64,000 bases of DNA from an uncultured Eubacteriales bacterium (GTDB lineage Bacteria > Bacillota > Clostridia > Oscillospirales > Acutalibacteraceae), in assembly GCA_934444365.1 (NCBI GenBank), contig CAKSCM010000001.1, positions 124,001 to 188,000 of the forward strand, read 5' to 3'. Below, one piece after another: positions 41,101 through 51,107 of this stretch. A program made the translations under genes and the position numbers. Below the pieces are notes generated by a model. That model was not told where the DNA came from, made no database searches, and was given only the letters and a program-made list of their open reading frames with translations. Position 1 is the first letter of the stretch. Every line of letters begins with the position of its first letter.

Positions 41101-42156
41101 ATGAAAACCAATAGTTTATACCCTCTTGTTGATAAGCTGTATTTGGAACATAAACTCCCAATTAGTGAATATGAGGCGCTGATTTCCGGCCGCGACGAAG
41201 CACTGATGCAATATGCAGCCGAAAAGGCAGTAGAGCTCCGCGAGCCTATCTACGGCAAAAGAGTTTTTATAAGAGGGCTTATCGAGGTCGGTAACGTTTG
41301 CCGTAATGACTGCTTTTATTGCGGTATTAGGCATTCAAACGCCGCATGCGAAAGATATTTGCTGAGTGATGAGCAGATTTTAGAGTGCTGCAATACGGGC
41401 CATGCTCTCGGCTTTCGTACATTTGTACTGCAAGGCGGCGAGGGCGTGATGCCGGTAAAAAGGATTTGCAATATAACCCGCAGGATAAAAACCGAATATC
41501 CGGATTGCGCAGTTACACTCTCGCTCGGAGAATACAGTTTTGACGAATATGAAATGATGAAAAATTCAGGTGCCGATCGCTACTTGTTACGCCACGAAAC
41601 GGCCGATAAGGAGCATTATAAGAGGCTTCATCCCGATAATATGTCCTTCGATAACCGAATTCGATGTCTTTATGATTTAAAAAGACTCGGTTTTCAGGTC
41701 GGGTGCGGTTTTATGGTCGGTTCACCCTTTCAGACGCCGGCCACCCTTGCTAAGGATTTAAAATTCGTTGAAGAATTTTCCCCCGATATGTGCGGAATCG
41801 GTCCGTTTATACCGAGTGCGGACACGCCGTTTAAGGATTATAAGGCAGGAAGTGTGGATGAAACACTGTTCATTTTGTCGATTATCCGCCTTGTTAAACC
41901 GAATATTCTGCTGCCGGCAACAACGGCGCTCGGCACGCTTGATCCGCTCGGACGTGAAAAGGGAATGATGTCCGGAGCAAATGTTGTGATGCCGAATCTC
42001 TCCCCCGTTGCCGTCAGGGCGAAATATGCCCTTTACGATAATAAAATCTGCACCGGCGACGAATCTGCTCAGTGTAAGGAGTGCTTAAGCCGGCGCATGC
42101 AGTCGGTCGGTTATGAAATAGTTACCGATCGCGGCGATATAAAAACATCTGAGTAA
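41101..42156 (+). CDS. hydE: [FeFe]-hydrogenase maturase HydE
   Basis: A 351-residue radical SAM protein of the BioB-like group. The [4Fe-4S] motif CRNDCFYC (C67, C71, C74) is present, with RHETADKEHYKRLHP further on. HydE works on the precursor made by HydG to help build the diiron part of the H-cluster. AAAAGGAAG precedes the ATG. It is followed after 38 bases by hydG. Confidence 0.94.
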   Translation: MKTNSLYPLVDKLYLEHKLPISEYEALISGRDEALMQYAAEKAVELREPIYGKRVFIRGLIEVGNVCRNDCFYCGIRHSNAACERYLLSDEQILECCNTGHALGFRTFVLQGGEGVMPVKRICNITRRIKTEYPDCAVTLSLGEYSFDEYEMMKNSGADRYLLRHETADKEHYKRLHPDNMSFDNRIRCLYDLKRLGFQVGCGFMVGSPFQTPATLAKDLKFVEEFSPDMCGIGPFIPSADTPFKDYKAGSVDETLFILSIIRLVKPNILLPATTALGTLDPLGREKGMMSGANVVMPNLSPVAVRAKYALYDNKICTGDESAQCKECLSRRMQSVGYEIVTDRGDIKTSE

Positions 42157-42194
42157 ACCCATAAATTGAAATTTATAATAAAGAAGGAATTTAA

Positions 42195-43643
42195 ATGTAT
42201 CAATATAAGCCCGAATCGCTGGTTGCGGATGAATTTATTAACGACACGGAGATTTTGGAAACATTACGATATGCCGAGGAAAACAAGCATAATGTTGAGC
42301 TTATTGACTCATTGCTTGAAAAAGCGGCTCCTAAAAAAAACGGTAACGGCGTTACATGTTCCGGACTCACTCACCGGGAGGCCAGCGTCCTGCTCGCGTG
42401 CGATATTCCCGAAAAAATCGAGCAGATGTACAAGCTTGCAAACGAAATAAAGCTTGCATTCTACGGCAACAGGATAGTCATGTTTGCTCCGCTTTATCTT
42501 TCGAATTACTGTGTAAACGGATGTGTCTACTGTCCGTATCACTTTAAAAATAAACATATCGTCCGTAAAAAGCTGACCCAGGAGGAAATTAGACAGGAGG
42601 TCATAGCGCTTCAGGATATGGGGCACAAGAGACTGGCTATCGAATCTGGCGAGGATCCGGTTAATAATCCGATAGAATACATTCTCGAGTGCATTAAAAC
42701 AATATATTCGGTTCATCACAAAAACGGAGATATCCGCCGGGTTAACGTAAATATTGCGGCTACGACCGTGGAGAATTACAAAAAGCTCAAGGAGGCCGGA
42801 ATCGGCACATATATCCTCTTTCAGGAGACCTACAATAAAAAAACCTATCTTGAGCTTCATCCCAACGGTCCTAAGCACGACTACAACTACCATACCGAGG
42901 CGATGGACCGTGCTATGGAGGGAGGAATCGACGATGTGGGACTCGGCGTTCTTTTCGGTCTCGAGGGATATAAATACGAATTTGCCGGACTGCTTATGCA
43001 TGCCGAGCATTTAGAGGCGGTGCACGGTGTCGGACCTCACACCATAAGCGTTCCCAGAATAAAGCATGCCGACGACATCGATCCCAGTGTTTTTGACAAC
43101 AGCGTTCCCGACGATCTGTTCGCCAGGATAATTGCCTGTATACGTATTGCCGTTCCCTATACCGGCATGATAATATCCACAAGAGAGAGCGAGGCCGTGC
43201 GCGGCAAGGTGCTTGATTACGGAATTTCGCAGATAAGCGGTGCCTCGCGCACATCGGTCGGCGGATACACCGAGGCACAACGTCCTCACGATTCCGAGCA
43301 GTTTGACGTTTCTGATCAGCGCACCCTTGATGAGGTCGTTAAATGGCTTATGGAAATGGATCACATTCCTTCGTTTTGTACGGCATGTTATCGCGAGGGC
43401 AGGACGGGAGACCGCTTTATGAGCCTGTGTAAAAACGGACAGATTCTTAATTGCTGCCATCCGAATGCCCTTATGACCCTTACCGAATATCTGGTGGATT
43501 ATGCTTCCGAAGAAACAAAGAAGGTCGGCTTTGAGCTGATTGAACGCGAGCTTAAAAAAATCCCGAAGGAGAATGTCCGCAACATCGCCCGTAAAGATAT
43601 TGAGGATATCAAAAACTCCAATCGCCGCGATTTCCGTTTTTGA
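42195..43643 (+). CDS. hydG: [FeFe]-hydrogenase maturase HydG (tyrosine lyase)
   Basis: A 482-residue radical SAM enzyme that splits tyrosine to give the CO and CN ligands of the H-cluster. The N-terminal cluster motif is CVNGCVYC (C106, C110, C113). The C-terminal cysteines that hold the auxiliary cluster lie in CTACYREGRTGD..CKNGQILNCC (about 395-422). Length and both clusters are complete. ThiH is the closest alternative, but the C-terminal cluster region and the neighbours decide for HydG. Confidence 0.95.
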   Translation: MYQYKPESLVADEFINDTEILETLRYAEENKHNVELIDSLLEKAAPKKNGNGVTCSGLTHREASVLLACDIPEKIEQMYKLANEIKLAFYGNRIVMFAPLYLSNYCVNGCVYCPYHFKNKHIVRKKLTQEEIRQEVIALQDMGHKRLAIESGEDPVNNPIEYILECIKTIYSVHHKNGDIRRVNVNIAATTVENYKKLKEAGIGTYILFQETYNKKTYLELHPNGPKHDYNYHTEAMDRAMEGGIDDVGLGVLFGLEGYKYEFAGLLMHAEHLEAVHGVGPHTISVPRIKHADDIDPSVFDNSVPDDLFARIIACIRIAVPYTGMIISTRESEAVRGKVLDYGISQISGASRTSVGGYTEAQRPHDSEQFDVSDQRTLDEVVKWLMEMDHIPSFCTACYREGRTGDRFMSLCKNGQILNCCHPNALMTLTEYLVDYASEETKKVGFELIERELKKIPKENVRNIARKDIEDIKNSNRRDFRF

Positions 43644-43671
43644 TTTTTAAGTTTAAAAAGGAGTTTTTAAA

Positions 43672-44871
43672 ATGGCAGGACTTAATGAACGCCCCTCCTC
43701 AGAGCGGCCGCATATAGCGTTTTTCGGAATGAGAAATGCCGGAAAATCCAGTCTTGTAAATGCCGTTACAAATCAGCAGCTATCTCTTGTATCCGATATT
43801 AAAGGAACTACAACCGATCCTGTTCAAAAGGCAATGGAAATTCTCCCCTTGGGGCCGGTGGTTATAATTGATACTCCCGGCATGGATGACGAGGGAGCGC
43901 TTGGCGAGCTTCGTATTCAAAGGGCGATAAGAACCCTTGACAAAACCGACATTGCCGTGCTTGTTATTGACGCAAAAAAGGGAAAAAGCGAGGCCGACAG
44001 TCAGCTTGAAGCCCTTATAAAAAGCCGGAATATTCCGCTTATTACGGTTTTTAATAAGTCGGATCTGCTGGCTGTGTCGCCCGATATTTTATCACAGGAC
44101 AAGACAATTTATTTAAGCAGTAAAACCGGCAGCGGAGTAAACGAGCTTAAAAGCTTGCTCGGTAATATTATAGGTAAGAGCGAAAATGACCGGCATTTGG
44201 TATCGGACATTATAAGCCCCGGCGACATTGTTGTCCTTGTAACGCCTATTGACGAATCAGCCCCGAAGGGACGGATGATTTTGCCTCAGCAGCAGGTTAT
44301 CCGCGATGTGCTTGACGGCGGCGCCGTGAACGTTGTTACCAAGGAAAGCGAGCTCGAAATTGCTCTTTCCTCCCTTAAAAATCCGCCCCGAATGGTAATA
44401 ACCGATTCCCAGGCCTTTGGAATTGTCAGCAAAATAGTGCCGGAGAGCATTCCTCTTACCTCCTTTTCGATTTTATTCGCCAGGTATAAGGGCGATCTTG
44501 CCGAGGCCGTAAAGGGCGCGAGAAAGCTCGACAGTCTTCAAAACGGCGATAAAATTCTTATCAGCGAAGGGTGTACCCATCATCGCCAGTGCGGCGATAT
44601 AGGAACGGTAAAGCTGCCGAACTGGATTAAAAAGCATACCGGCAAACAGATTGAATTTACATTCACCTCAGGCGGAGAATTCCCAAGCGATCTGTCGAGG
44701 TATTCGCTGATAATTCATTGCGGTGCCTGTATGATAAATGCGCGCGAAATGGCCTCACGCATACAGCGTGCTAAAGCGGCAGGCGTTCCGATAACCAATT
44801 ACGGAACGGCCATTGCCCACATGCACGGGATTCTTGATCGCTCGCTCTCCCCTTTTGACGATATAAAATAA
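43672..44871 (+). CDS. hydF: [FeFe]-hydrogenase maturation GTPase HydF
   Basis: A 399-residue scaffold/transfer protein. The GTPase part shows GMRNAGKSS (P-loop, 19-27), GTTTDP, DTPGMDD and NKSDLL. The C-terminal cluster-binding motif is CTHHRQC (about 301) with HCGAC (about 349). It completes the hydE-hydG-hydF set. AAAAGGAG precedes the ATG, 28 bases after hydG. Confidence 0.95.
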   Translation: MAGLNERPSSERPHIAFFGMRNAGKSSLVNAVTNQQLSLVSDIKGTTTDPVQKAMEILPLGPVVIIDTPGMDDEGALGELRIQRAIRTLDKTDIAVLVIDAKKGKSEADSQLEALIKSRNIPLITVFNKSDLLAVSPDILSQDKTIYLSSKTGSGVNELKSLLGNIIGKSENDRHLVSDIISPGDIVVLVTPIDESAPKGRMILPQQQVIRDVLDGGAVNVVTKESELEIALSSLKNPPRMVITDSQAFGIVSKIVPESIPLTSFSILFARYKGDLAEAVKGARKLDSLQNGDKILISEGCTHHRQCGDIGTVKLPNWIKKHTGKQIEFTFTSGGEFPSDLSRYSLIIHCGACMINAREMASRIQRAKAAGVPITNYGTAIAHMHGILDRSLSPFDDIK

Positions 44872-44894
44872 ACAACTCGGTTATAAACCGAAAA

Positions 44895-44940
44895 AACACA
44901 CCCCAAAGCTTTTTAATAAGCTGGTGGGTGTGTTGTTTTA
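44895..44940. terminator. Bidirectional terminator between hydF and the HAD gene
   Basis: AACACACCC (44895-44903) pairs with GGGTGTGTT (44926-44934), with a second AAGCTT/AAGCT stem inside. An A-run lies on one side and T's on the other. It lies between convergent genes. Confidence 0.85.
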
Positions 44941-44959
44941 TATTTTAAAACTAATTTCG

Positions 44960-45619
44960 TTAATTATCGTCGAGCAATATGGATTTAAGCTCGTTAAAAT
45001 CGGCCGCTATATAGTCGGCGCCGGATTCTTCAAATTCCTGCCTTGTACCAAAGCCGTACAAAACGCCTATGGAGGAAAGTCCGGTCTTTTTAGCGCCTAT
45101 AATGTCGTGCGAACGGTCGCCTATCATAACGCATCGGTTTAAGTCGGTAATATTCATGGATTTAATTGCGCCCTTTATCGATTCGGCCTTATCTTGTGTA
45201 GTAGAGTTAAGCGAAGCGCCGGAAATGCATTCAAACAATCGGTCAACGCCGAACCGTTCGGCAATTTTTTTGGCGAAAAATTCCGGCTTGCTTGTAGCTA
45301 TGCCTACGCGGATTCCGGCGGCCTTTACCGACGAAATAAATTCGCGCACACCGGGGTAAATATCGCACTGCATGTTGCCCTTTGAGGAATAGTATTCCCT
45401 GAACAGCATTACGGCATCGATCGCCTTTTTGTCGTCAAAACCGAAGTACCTTGAGTAGGAATCGGTAAGCGGAGGCCCGATAAAAAACCTGAGAATATTT
45501 TCGTCATAATCGGAAACCGACATTTTTTCAAGGGAATATTTAACCGCATTGACTATTCCCTCGGAGGTATCAAAAAGCGTGCCGTCAAAGTCAAAAAGCG
45601 CCGTATCAAATCGGGTCAT
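44960..45619 (-). CDS. HAD-family hydrolase (phosphoglycolate phosphatase/PpaX-like)
   Basis: A 219-residue HAD subfamily IA phosphatase with DFDGTLFDT (motif I), a cap domain, ATSKP (motif II), a motif III lysine, and GDRSHDIIGA (motif IV). Substrate cannot be told from sequence. Its ATG overlaps the ftsY stop by one base (TAATG), and it is the last gene of the long minus-strand operon. Confidence 0.88.
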   Translation of the reverse strand: MTRFDTALFDFDGTLFDTSEGIVNAVKYSLEKMSVSDYDENILRFFIGPPLTDSYSRYFGFDDKKAIDAVMLFREYYSSKGNMQCDIYPGVREFISSVKAAGIRVGIATSKPEFFAKKIAERFGVDRLFECISGASLNSTTQDKAESIKGAIKSMNITDLNRCVMIGDRSHDIIGAKKTGLSSIGVLYGFGTRQEFEESGADYIAADFNELKSILLDDN

Positions 45620-46521
45620 TACAGTATCCCCTTTGCAAATTCGCGGCCGTCAAAAACGCGGAGGTCGTCTATCCCCTCGCCGACCCCTATAAGCTTTACG
45701 GGAATGCCGAGCTCTTCATGTATCGAAAGGACAACGCCGCCCTTTGATGTGCCGTCAAGCTTTGTAAGCACTATGCCCGTAATTCCGGCGGCATTCCCGA
45801 ATTCCTTTGCCTGATTAAGGGCATTTTGTCCGGTGGTGGCGTCAAGCACAAGCAGCATTTCGCAGTCGCTTTCGGGCAGCTCGCGTTTTACTATTCTCGA
45901 TATTTTCGCAAGCTCATCCATAAGATTTTTCTTGGTGTGCAGACGTCCGGCCGTGTCGCATATAATAATGTCGCTCCCACGCGATTTTGCGGCCGAGATT
46001 GTATCGTAAACAACGGCGGCCGGATCGGAGCCCTCGTTCTGGCGTATCATCTCCACATCTGCCCGTTTTGCCCATACGTCGAGCTGATCTATAGCGGCAG
46101 CCCTGAAGGTATCGGCAGCGCCGAGAATCACCTTTTTGCCGGCATTTTTATACTGCATTGCCATCTTGCCTATCGTAGTCGTTTTGCCGGCGCCGTTGAC
46201 CCCTATTACCATTATAACCGACGGCTTGGTGTCAAGATGCATTTCATTGTCGCCGGTGAGCATTTCGGCAATTATATCGCGCAATTCATCCTTTATCATG
46301 GCCGGATCGGTAAGACGTCCCGATTTAACACGGTTTTTAAGCTCGTCGCAAAGCTTTTCGGCCGTTACAACGCCGATATCCGACATTATCAGCGTTTCTT
46401 CAAGCTCTTCGAAAAGCTCGTCGTCTATCTTTGTAAAGCTTGATATAACGCTGTCGATTGCGCCGGTTAAGCGGTCGCGTGTTTTGGTAAGACCCTGTGC
46501 TATTTTGCTGAAAAATCCCAT
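45619..46521 (-). CDS. ftsY: Signal recognition particle receptor FtsY
   Basis: A 300-residue SRP GTPase with the N domain and G domain, without the long acidic N-terminal extension of E. coli. Motifs: GVNGAGKTTTIGK, DTFRAAAIDQL, DTAGRLHTK, TKLDGTSKGG. It docks SRP-ribosome complexes at the membrane. It lies 15 bases after smc, the usual smc-ftsY order. Confidence 0.97.
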   Translation of the reverse strand: MGFFSKIAQGLTKTRDRLTGAIDSVISSFTKIDDELFEELEETLIMSDIGVVTAEKLCDELKNRVKSGRLTDPAMIKDELRDIIAEMLTGDNEMHLDTKPSVIMVIGVNGAGKTTTIGKMAMQYKNAGKKVILGAADTFRAAAIDQLDVWAKRADVEMIRQNEGSDPAAVVYDTISAAKSRGSDIIICDTAGRLHTKKNLMDELAKISRIVKRELPESDCEMLLVLDATTGQNALNQAKEFGNAAGITGIVLTKLDGTSKGGVVLSIHEELGIPVKLIGVGEGIDDLRVFDGREFAKGIL

Positions 46522-46536
46522 ATTATATTTCTCCGA

Positions 46537-49500
46537 TTATTTTATAATATCTTCAACCTGGCTTAAATTTAGCTGTAAAAGCTTCGAAACACCCTTTTCC
46601 TGCATTGTAACGCCGTATAAAACATCGGCCTCCTCCATTGAGCCGCGGCGGTGGGTTACAATAACAAACTGTATTTTATCGCTCATTTTACGAAGATAAT
46701 TCGCAAAACGGTCTACATTTATGTCGTCAAGCGCCGATTCCACCTCATCGAGCATGCAAAACGGCGGCGGAGCAACCTTCATCATTGCAAAATATATAGC
46801 AATTGCAACTAGCGATTTTTCTCCTCCGGAAAGCTGCTCAATGGACGACACCTTTTTACCCGGAGGCTGAACGTTTATTTCGATTCCGGAATTAAGCACA
46901 TCTATAGGATCGCTTAATGTCAGCTGAGCCAAACCCCCGCCGAACAGTTCTACAAAGGTGTGGGAGAAGTTTTCATTGATAAGATTGAACCGCTCAATAA
47001 ACAGCTGCTGCATGGTGCCGGTGAGCTCATCTATAAGCTTTAAAAGCTTTTTCTTCGACTCCTCGACATCGTCGATCTGAGCCTTCATAAAATCAAAGCG
47101 GCTTTTAACCTCTTTGTATTCTTCGATGGCTCCGACGTTAACGCTGCCCATGGCTCTTATTTTGTTTTTAAGCTCCGAAAGCCGTTTTGAGGCGGCCGTT
47201 TGATCCTCGATTACTATACCGAGCGATACGGCCTCGCTCTTTGTGAGCTCATACTCCTCAAACAGCTTCGAAAGTATGGAGTCGGTTTGTCCGGAAATGC
47301 TGTCGCTCCGCTCGGAAAGCCGTGCTATCTCTGATGACAGCTGCTCACGCCGGGAAAGCAATTCCTTTTCCTTTACCCTAGTCTCGCCGCTTAATTTTTC
47401 GGCCTCATCGCGTTTTAGTATAAGCTCGTTTACCTTGTCGGCACATTCTTTTGCCGACAAACGCAGCTGTTTGGCCGAGCTTTCAAGGCTTTCTATCTGC
47501 CCCGACTCTTCGTCCTTTCGCTTTGCTATGTCTTCGAGCTCTTTTTCAAAGGCCTTTAACTGCTCGGACGAGTTATTTTTTAGGGCAACAAGGCTTTCAA
47601 GCTGAATGCTGAGGGTCTGAACATCCTTCTCGTGCTCAACTATTTTTACCCTGAGCGTCGAATTGTATTCGGAAATTTTATCGCGCTCGGCGATGATATT
47701 CTCACTCTTTTTTGAGGCTGCTTTTAAATCGGCCGACAGCTTTTCCATATGCTCGTCGGCAGATTTTTTCGCGTCCTGAGAGGATTTAAGCTGTAGCATG
47801 AATTCCTCAATGCGCTGATTTGCGTCGCTTTTTTCCTTTTGTAAAAGCTTAATACTCTCATCTATCTCCGAGCTTTGAGACTGAACCCGTTTAATCTCGG
47901 TAACAAATCTTATCTTTTCTTCGCCGGCCGTTAAAAGCTCCGATTTTGTCGCTTCATATTCCGCCTTTAATTTGGCAAGCTCGTTTTGCTCTTCCGACTG
48001 CCGGTCGCCGAGTTTTTTCGCCTTAGCGTCCAATTCCTCGGCCTGATTTTTAAGCTTTTCAATCTCGGTCGCACGGCCGAGTACACCGGCATTTTTAACG
48101 AGCGCACCGCCCGTCATTGAGCCGCCGGCATTGACGATCTGACCGTCGAGGGTCACTATTTTAAACCGGTAGGAGTATTTCTTGGCTATCAAAACGGCGC
48201 TGTCCAAATCTTCGGCCACAACCACCGCTCCGAGGAGAGATGAAATGACGTCGGAGTATTCCTTATCGCACCTTACAAGCTCGCTTGCAATTCCGACAAA
48301 GCCGAAACAATCATCGAGCCCGTCTTCCTTAAAAACACGTCTTTTAACCGCGGTCAGGGGTAAAAATGTAGCTCTGCCCTCTTTATTCTTCTTTAAAAGC
48401 TCTATTGCCCGCTTTGCATCATTTTCATTTTCGACTACAATGTTTTGCATGGCGTTTGAGAGCGCGGTTTCAATGGCAACGGCATATTCGCCGTCAACCT
48501 TTATAAGTCGGGAGACCGGCCCTCTTATTCCGCTGAGAATGCCTTTTGATGCATCCCTTATTACCGCACGAACCGAATGATTGAATTCTTCCATCCGCTG
48601 CTCCATTTCCTCGAGCATGGCGGCGCGCCGCTTTTTGGTCTGAGAATCCATTATAATGTCGTCAAGACGGATCTTATAATCGTCGACCGATTTTTCTCGT
48701 GTTTTTATAAGCAGCATTATACCCTGAGAGGAATTTTCGAGCGATTTTATAAGCTCTTCGGTTTTTTCGAGCTCACCTAAAAGGAGGGCGAACTCCTCCT
48801 CTGTAACACGCTTTCTCTCCTCTGCTTTTTTGAGCGAGTCATCCACGGCAAGGCAACGGTCGTTTATCTGATCGATCGACGATGACGCCGTAACTCCTTT
48901 TAGCTCACTTTCAGAAAGGGAAAGCTGTAAATCGGCGATCTCCCTGCTTATCCGTTCGCTTTGCTGTAAGATTTCGCCGGATTCCTTTACAAGAGCCTCA
49001 AATTTTTCCGAAGAGATCTCAAGCTCACGCCTTACTCCGTCGGTAATTTTCGAGCTTTCTTCTATCTCGCGGCGTTTGCTCTCGATGTCCGAATCAATAA
49101 CATCCGACCCCGAAAGTGCATCGGCTACCTGTTTTTTAATGCGCTCGGCCGTTTCGTCAAGGTGAAAAATGTTATTTTTTGCGACCGATGCCTGTCCGTC
49201 GGTTACTGCTGCCTGCTCCTCGAAGGCCGACGACGCCCGTCTTGCCTCGTCAATCTGAATATTTATCTCCTGAGTGAGATTTATCTTGGCCTCGATAAGA
49301 CGGTTCATGTTTTCAAGCTCTTCTTCGATTTCGCCGTAATGGGCCTTTGTCTTTTGCAACCGCTGCTCGTTTTGATCAAGTTGCTCCTTTACGCTATTTA
49401 ATTTTATCAGCCATAAGCCTATTTCAAGGCGCTTTTTTTCTTCGGAATACTCGATAAATGACTTCGCTTTTTTGCTTTCCTTTTCAAGGGGACCTACCCT

Positions 49501-50100
49501 GCCCTCAAGCTCCGAAAAAATGTCCCTGAGTCTTACAAGATTGTCCTCGGCGGCGGAAAGCTTCCTTTGAGCCTCGCTTTTTCTGTAACGATAACGGGAA
49601 ATTCCGGCGGCCTCTTCAAACATATCACGTCTTTCGTCGGAGCGCTTTCCGACTATATCCGAAATTTTCCCCTGTCCTATCATCGAATACCCGTCCCGTC
49701 CGACGCCGGTATCCATAAAAAGCTCGTTTATATCTTTAAGCCTGACCGTCGAATGGTTAATTTCGTACCGGCTTTCTCCGGAACGGTAATATTTACGGGT
49801 TATGTAAACCTCATCGCTGTCGCACGAGAGACTTCTGTCTTTATTATCAAAGCAAATTGTAACCGACGCCATGCCCTGGGCGTTGCGTTTGGCGGTGCCG
49901 TTAAAAATAACGTCCTCCATCTTTTCGCCTCGGAGCTGTTTGGTCGACTGCTCGCCGAGCACCCAGCTTATTGCATCGGCAATGTTGCTTTTTCCGCTGC
50001 CGTTGGGGCCCACTACTGCAGTTATTCCCTTTTCAAAAGTCAGCACGGTTTTGTCCGGAAAGGACTTAAAACCCTGTGCTTCAAGCGTTTTTAAAAACAA
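46537..50100 (-). CDS. smc: Chromosome segregation ATPase SMC
   Basis: A 1187-residue SMC protein of full length. It has an N-terminal Walker A (GPNGSGKSN), a long coiled coil, a hinge (about 510-680), a second coiled coil, and a C-terminal LSGGEKSL signature with Walker B (CMLDEVESALDD). The start is a TTG behind GTAGGACTGC. It compacts and segregates chromosomes with ScpA/ScpB. Confidence 0.97.
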   Translation of the reverse strand: MFLKTLEAQGFKSFPDKTVLTFEKGITAVVGPNGSGKSNIADAISWVLGEQSTKQLRGEKMEDVIFNGTAKRNAQGMASVTICFDNKDRSLSCDSDEVYITRKYYRSGESRYEINHSTVRLKDINELFMDTGVGRDGYSMIGQGKISDIVGKRSDERRDMFEEAAGISRYRYRKSEAQRKLSAAEDNLVRLRDIFSELEGRVGPLEKESKKAKSFIEYSEEKKRLEIGLWLIKLNSVKEQLDQNEQRLQKTKAHYGEIEEELENMNRLIEAKINLTQEINIQIDEARRASSAFEEQAAVTDGQASVAKNNIFHLDETAERIKKQVADALSGSDVIDSDIESKRREIEESSKITDGVRRELEISSEKFEALVKESGEILQQSERISREIADLQLSLSESELKGVTASSSIDQINDRCLAVDDSLKKAEERKRVTEEEFALLLGELEKTEELIKSLENSSQGIMLLIKTREKSVDDYKIRLDDIIMDSQTKKRRAAMLEEMEQRMEEFNHSVRAVIRDASKGILSGIRGPVSRLIKVDGEYAVAIETALSNAMQNIVVENENDAKRAIELLKKNKEGRATFLPLTAVKRRVFKEDGLDDCFGFVGIASELVRCDKEYSDVISSLLGAVVVAEDLDSAVLIAKKYSYRFKIVTLDGQIVNAGGSMTGGALVKNAGVLGRATEIEKLKNQAEELDAKAKKLGDRQSEEQNELAKLKAEYEATKSELLTAGEEKIRFVTEIKRVQSQSSEIDESIKLLQKEKSDANQRIEEFMLQLKSSQDAKKSADEHMEKLSADLKAASKKSENIIAERDKISEYNSTLRVKIVEHEKDVQTLSIQLESLVALKNNSSEQLKAFEKELEDIAKRKDEESGQIESLESSAKQLRLSAKECADKVNELILKRDEAEKLSGETRVKEKELLSRREQLSSEIARLSERSDSISGQTDSILSKLFEEYELTKSEAVSLGIVIEDQTAASKRLSELKNKIRAMGSVNVGAIEEYKEVKSRFDFMKAQIDDVEESKKKLLKLIDELTGTMQQLFIERFNLINENFSHTFVELFGGGLAQLTLSDPIDVLNSGIEINVQPPGKKVSSIEQLSGGEKSLVAIAIYFAMMKVAPPPFCMLDEVESALDDINVDRFANYLRKMSDKIQFVIVTHRRGSMEEADVLYGVTMQEKGVSKLLQLNLSQVEDIIK

Positions 50101-50108
50101 ATGCAGTC

Positions 50109-51107
50109 CTACCCCTTAACTTCGTATTTTTTAACAACCGGGTCTTCAATTATCTTGCAGGCATACCCGAGATTTGAAAGTGATTTTAAATTTCTGCCGT
50201 TTTGTCCAGCCATTTTTGATGTACACCGCGGTGCTACATGCAGCAGAATTTTTCCCTTTTCATCGCGGTTAAAACTGCCGGAATTTATAACCCCGAGCGC
50301 CGCATTAAGATAAATTTCACCCTCGCAAAGCTCCCTCAAGGCCGGATGATATGCGCCGGCAAGACATGATCCTGCCACACCGCCACCGGCGTGAAGCCCG
50401 AGTTTTATAACGGGTATGTTTCTATTATAAAAAAACAAAAGCAGCTTTGCGCAAAGCGGAACCGTTTCATCGAGCCCCGGCGGCTGATATTCGCCGCTTA
50501 AAAATTTTTTTGCAAGCAGTGTATGCTCAAAAACAACCGTAGGATAAATTCTTACGGTATCAGGCGAAAGTTCGGCGATTTTTTCGGCGGTATATTCGTC
50601 GCGTTTTTTACTGCTGCCGTAAAGTCCGGTCATCATCTGCAGTCCAAGCTCAAACCCGTACTCCTTTATAAGGGACGAAGCTTTAACAACATCCTGTGAG
50701 GTATGCCCCCTCAGGTTCATTTTCAAAACCTCGTCGTCCATGCTCTGAGCGCCGAGCTCTATTGAGGTAACGCCGTAGCTTTTAAGCTCGTTTAATATCT
50801 CGCCGTCGATATAATCCGGTCTGGTTGATATGCGGATTCCCTTGAAGGTACCGTCATTAATGTACTTATAAGCCGCCCCGAGCAGCTCGTGCCTGTAATC
50901 GGAGTCAATGGCCGTAAAGCTGCCTCCGAAAAAGGCAATTTCGGCATTTTTGGGGTCTTTAAGCTCATTTTTTGCTTGCTCGGCAGCCGCAATAACATCA
51001 TCTGCATGAGGTAATGCGGTTTTTTCGGTTATTGAGACCTGGTCGCAGAAGCTGCACTTATGTTTGCAGCCGGCATGCGGAACAAAGATTGAAATATTAG
51101 CGCTCAT
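50109..51107 (-). CDS. Elp3-like radical SAM protein between rnc and smc
   Basis: A 332-residue radical SAM protein with the cluster motif CKHKCSFCD near the start and the FFGGSFTAID segment typical of the Elp3/YhcC group. It has no acetyltransferase domain. Its substrate is unknown; the rnc-rSAM-smc order recurs in Clostridia. Its ATG overlaps the rnc stop by four bases (ATGA). Confidence 0.85.
   Translation of the reverse strand: MSANISIFVPHAGCKHKCSFCDQVSITEKTALPHADDVIAAAEQAKNELKDPKNAEIAFFGGSFTAIDSDYRHELLGAAYKYINDGTFKGIRISTRPDYIDGEILNELKSYGVTSIELGAQSMDDEVLKMNLRGHTSQDVVKASSLIKEYGFELGLQMMTGLYGSSKKRDEYTAEKIAELSPDTVRIYPTVVFEHTLLAKKFLSGEYQPPGLDETVPLCAKLLLFFYNRNIPVIKLGLHAGGGVAGSCLAGAYHPALRELCEGEIYLNAALGVINSGSFNRDEKGKILLHVAPRCTSKMAGQNGRNLKSLSNLGYACKIIEDPVVKKYEVKG

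Noticed and set aside
42309..43010. Long minus-strand frame inside hydG
   Set aside because: It is an antisense shadow of a conserved gene whose motifs are all in the plus frame. The same holds for long antisense frames in spoIIM, cdaA, rlmN and smc.
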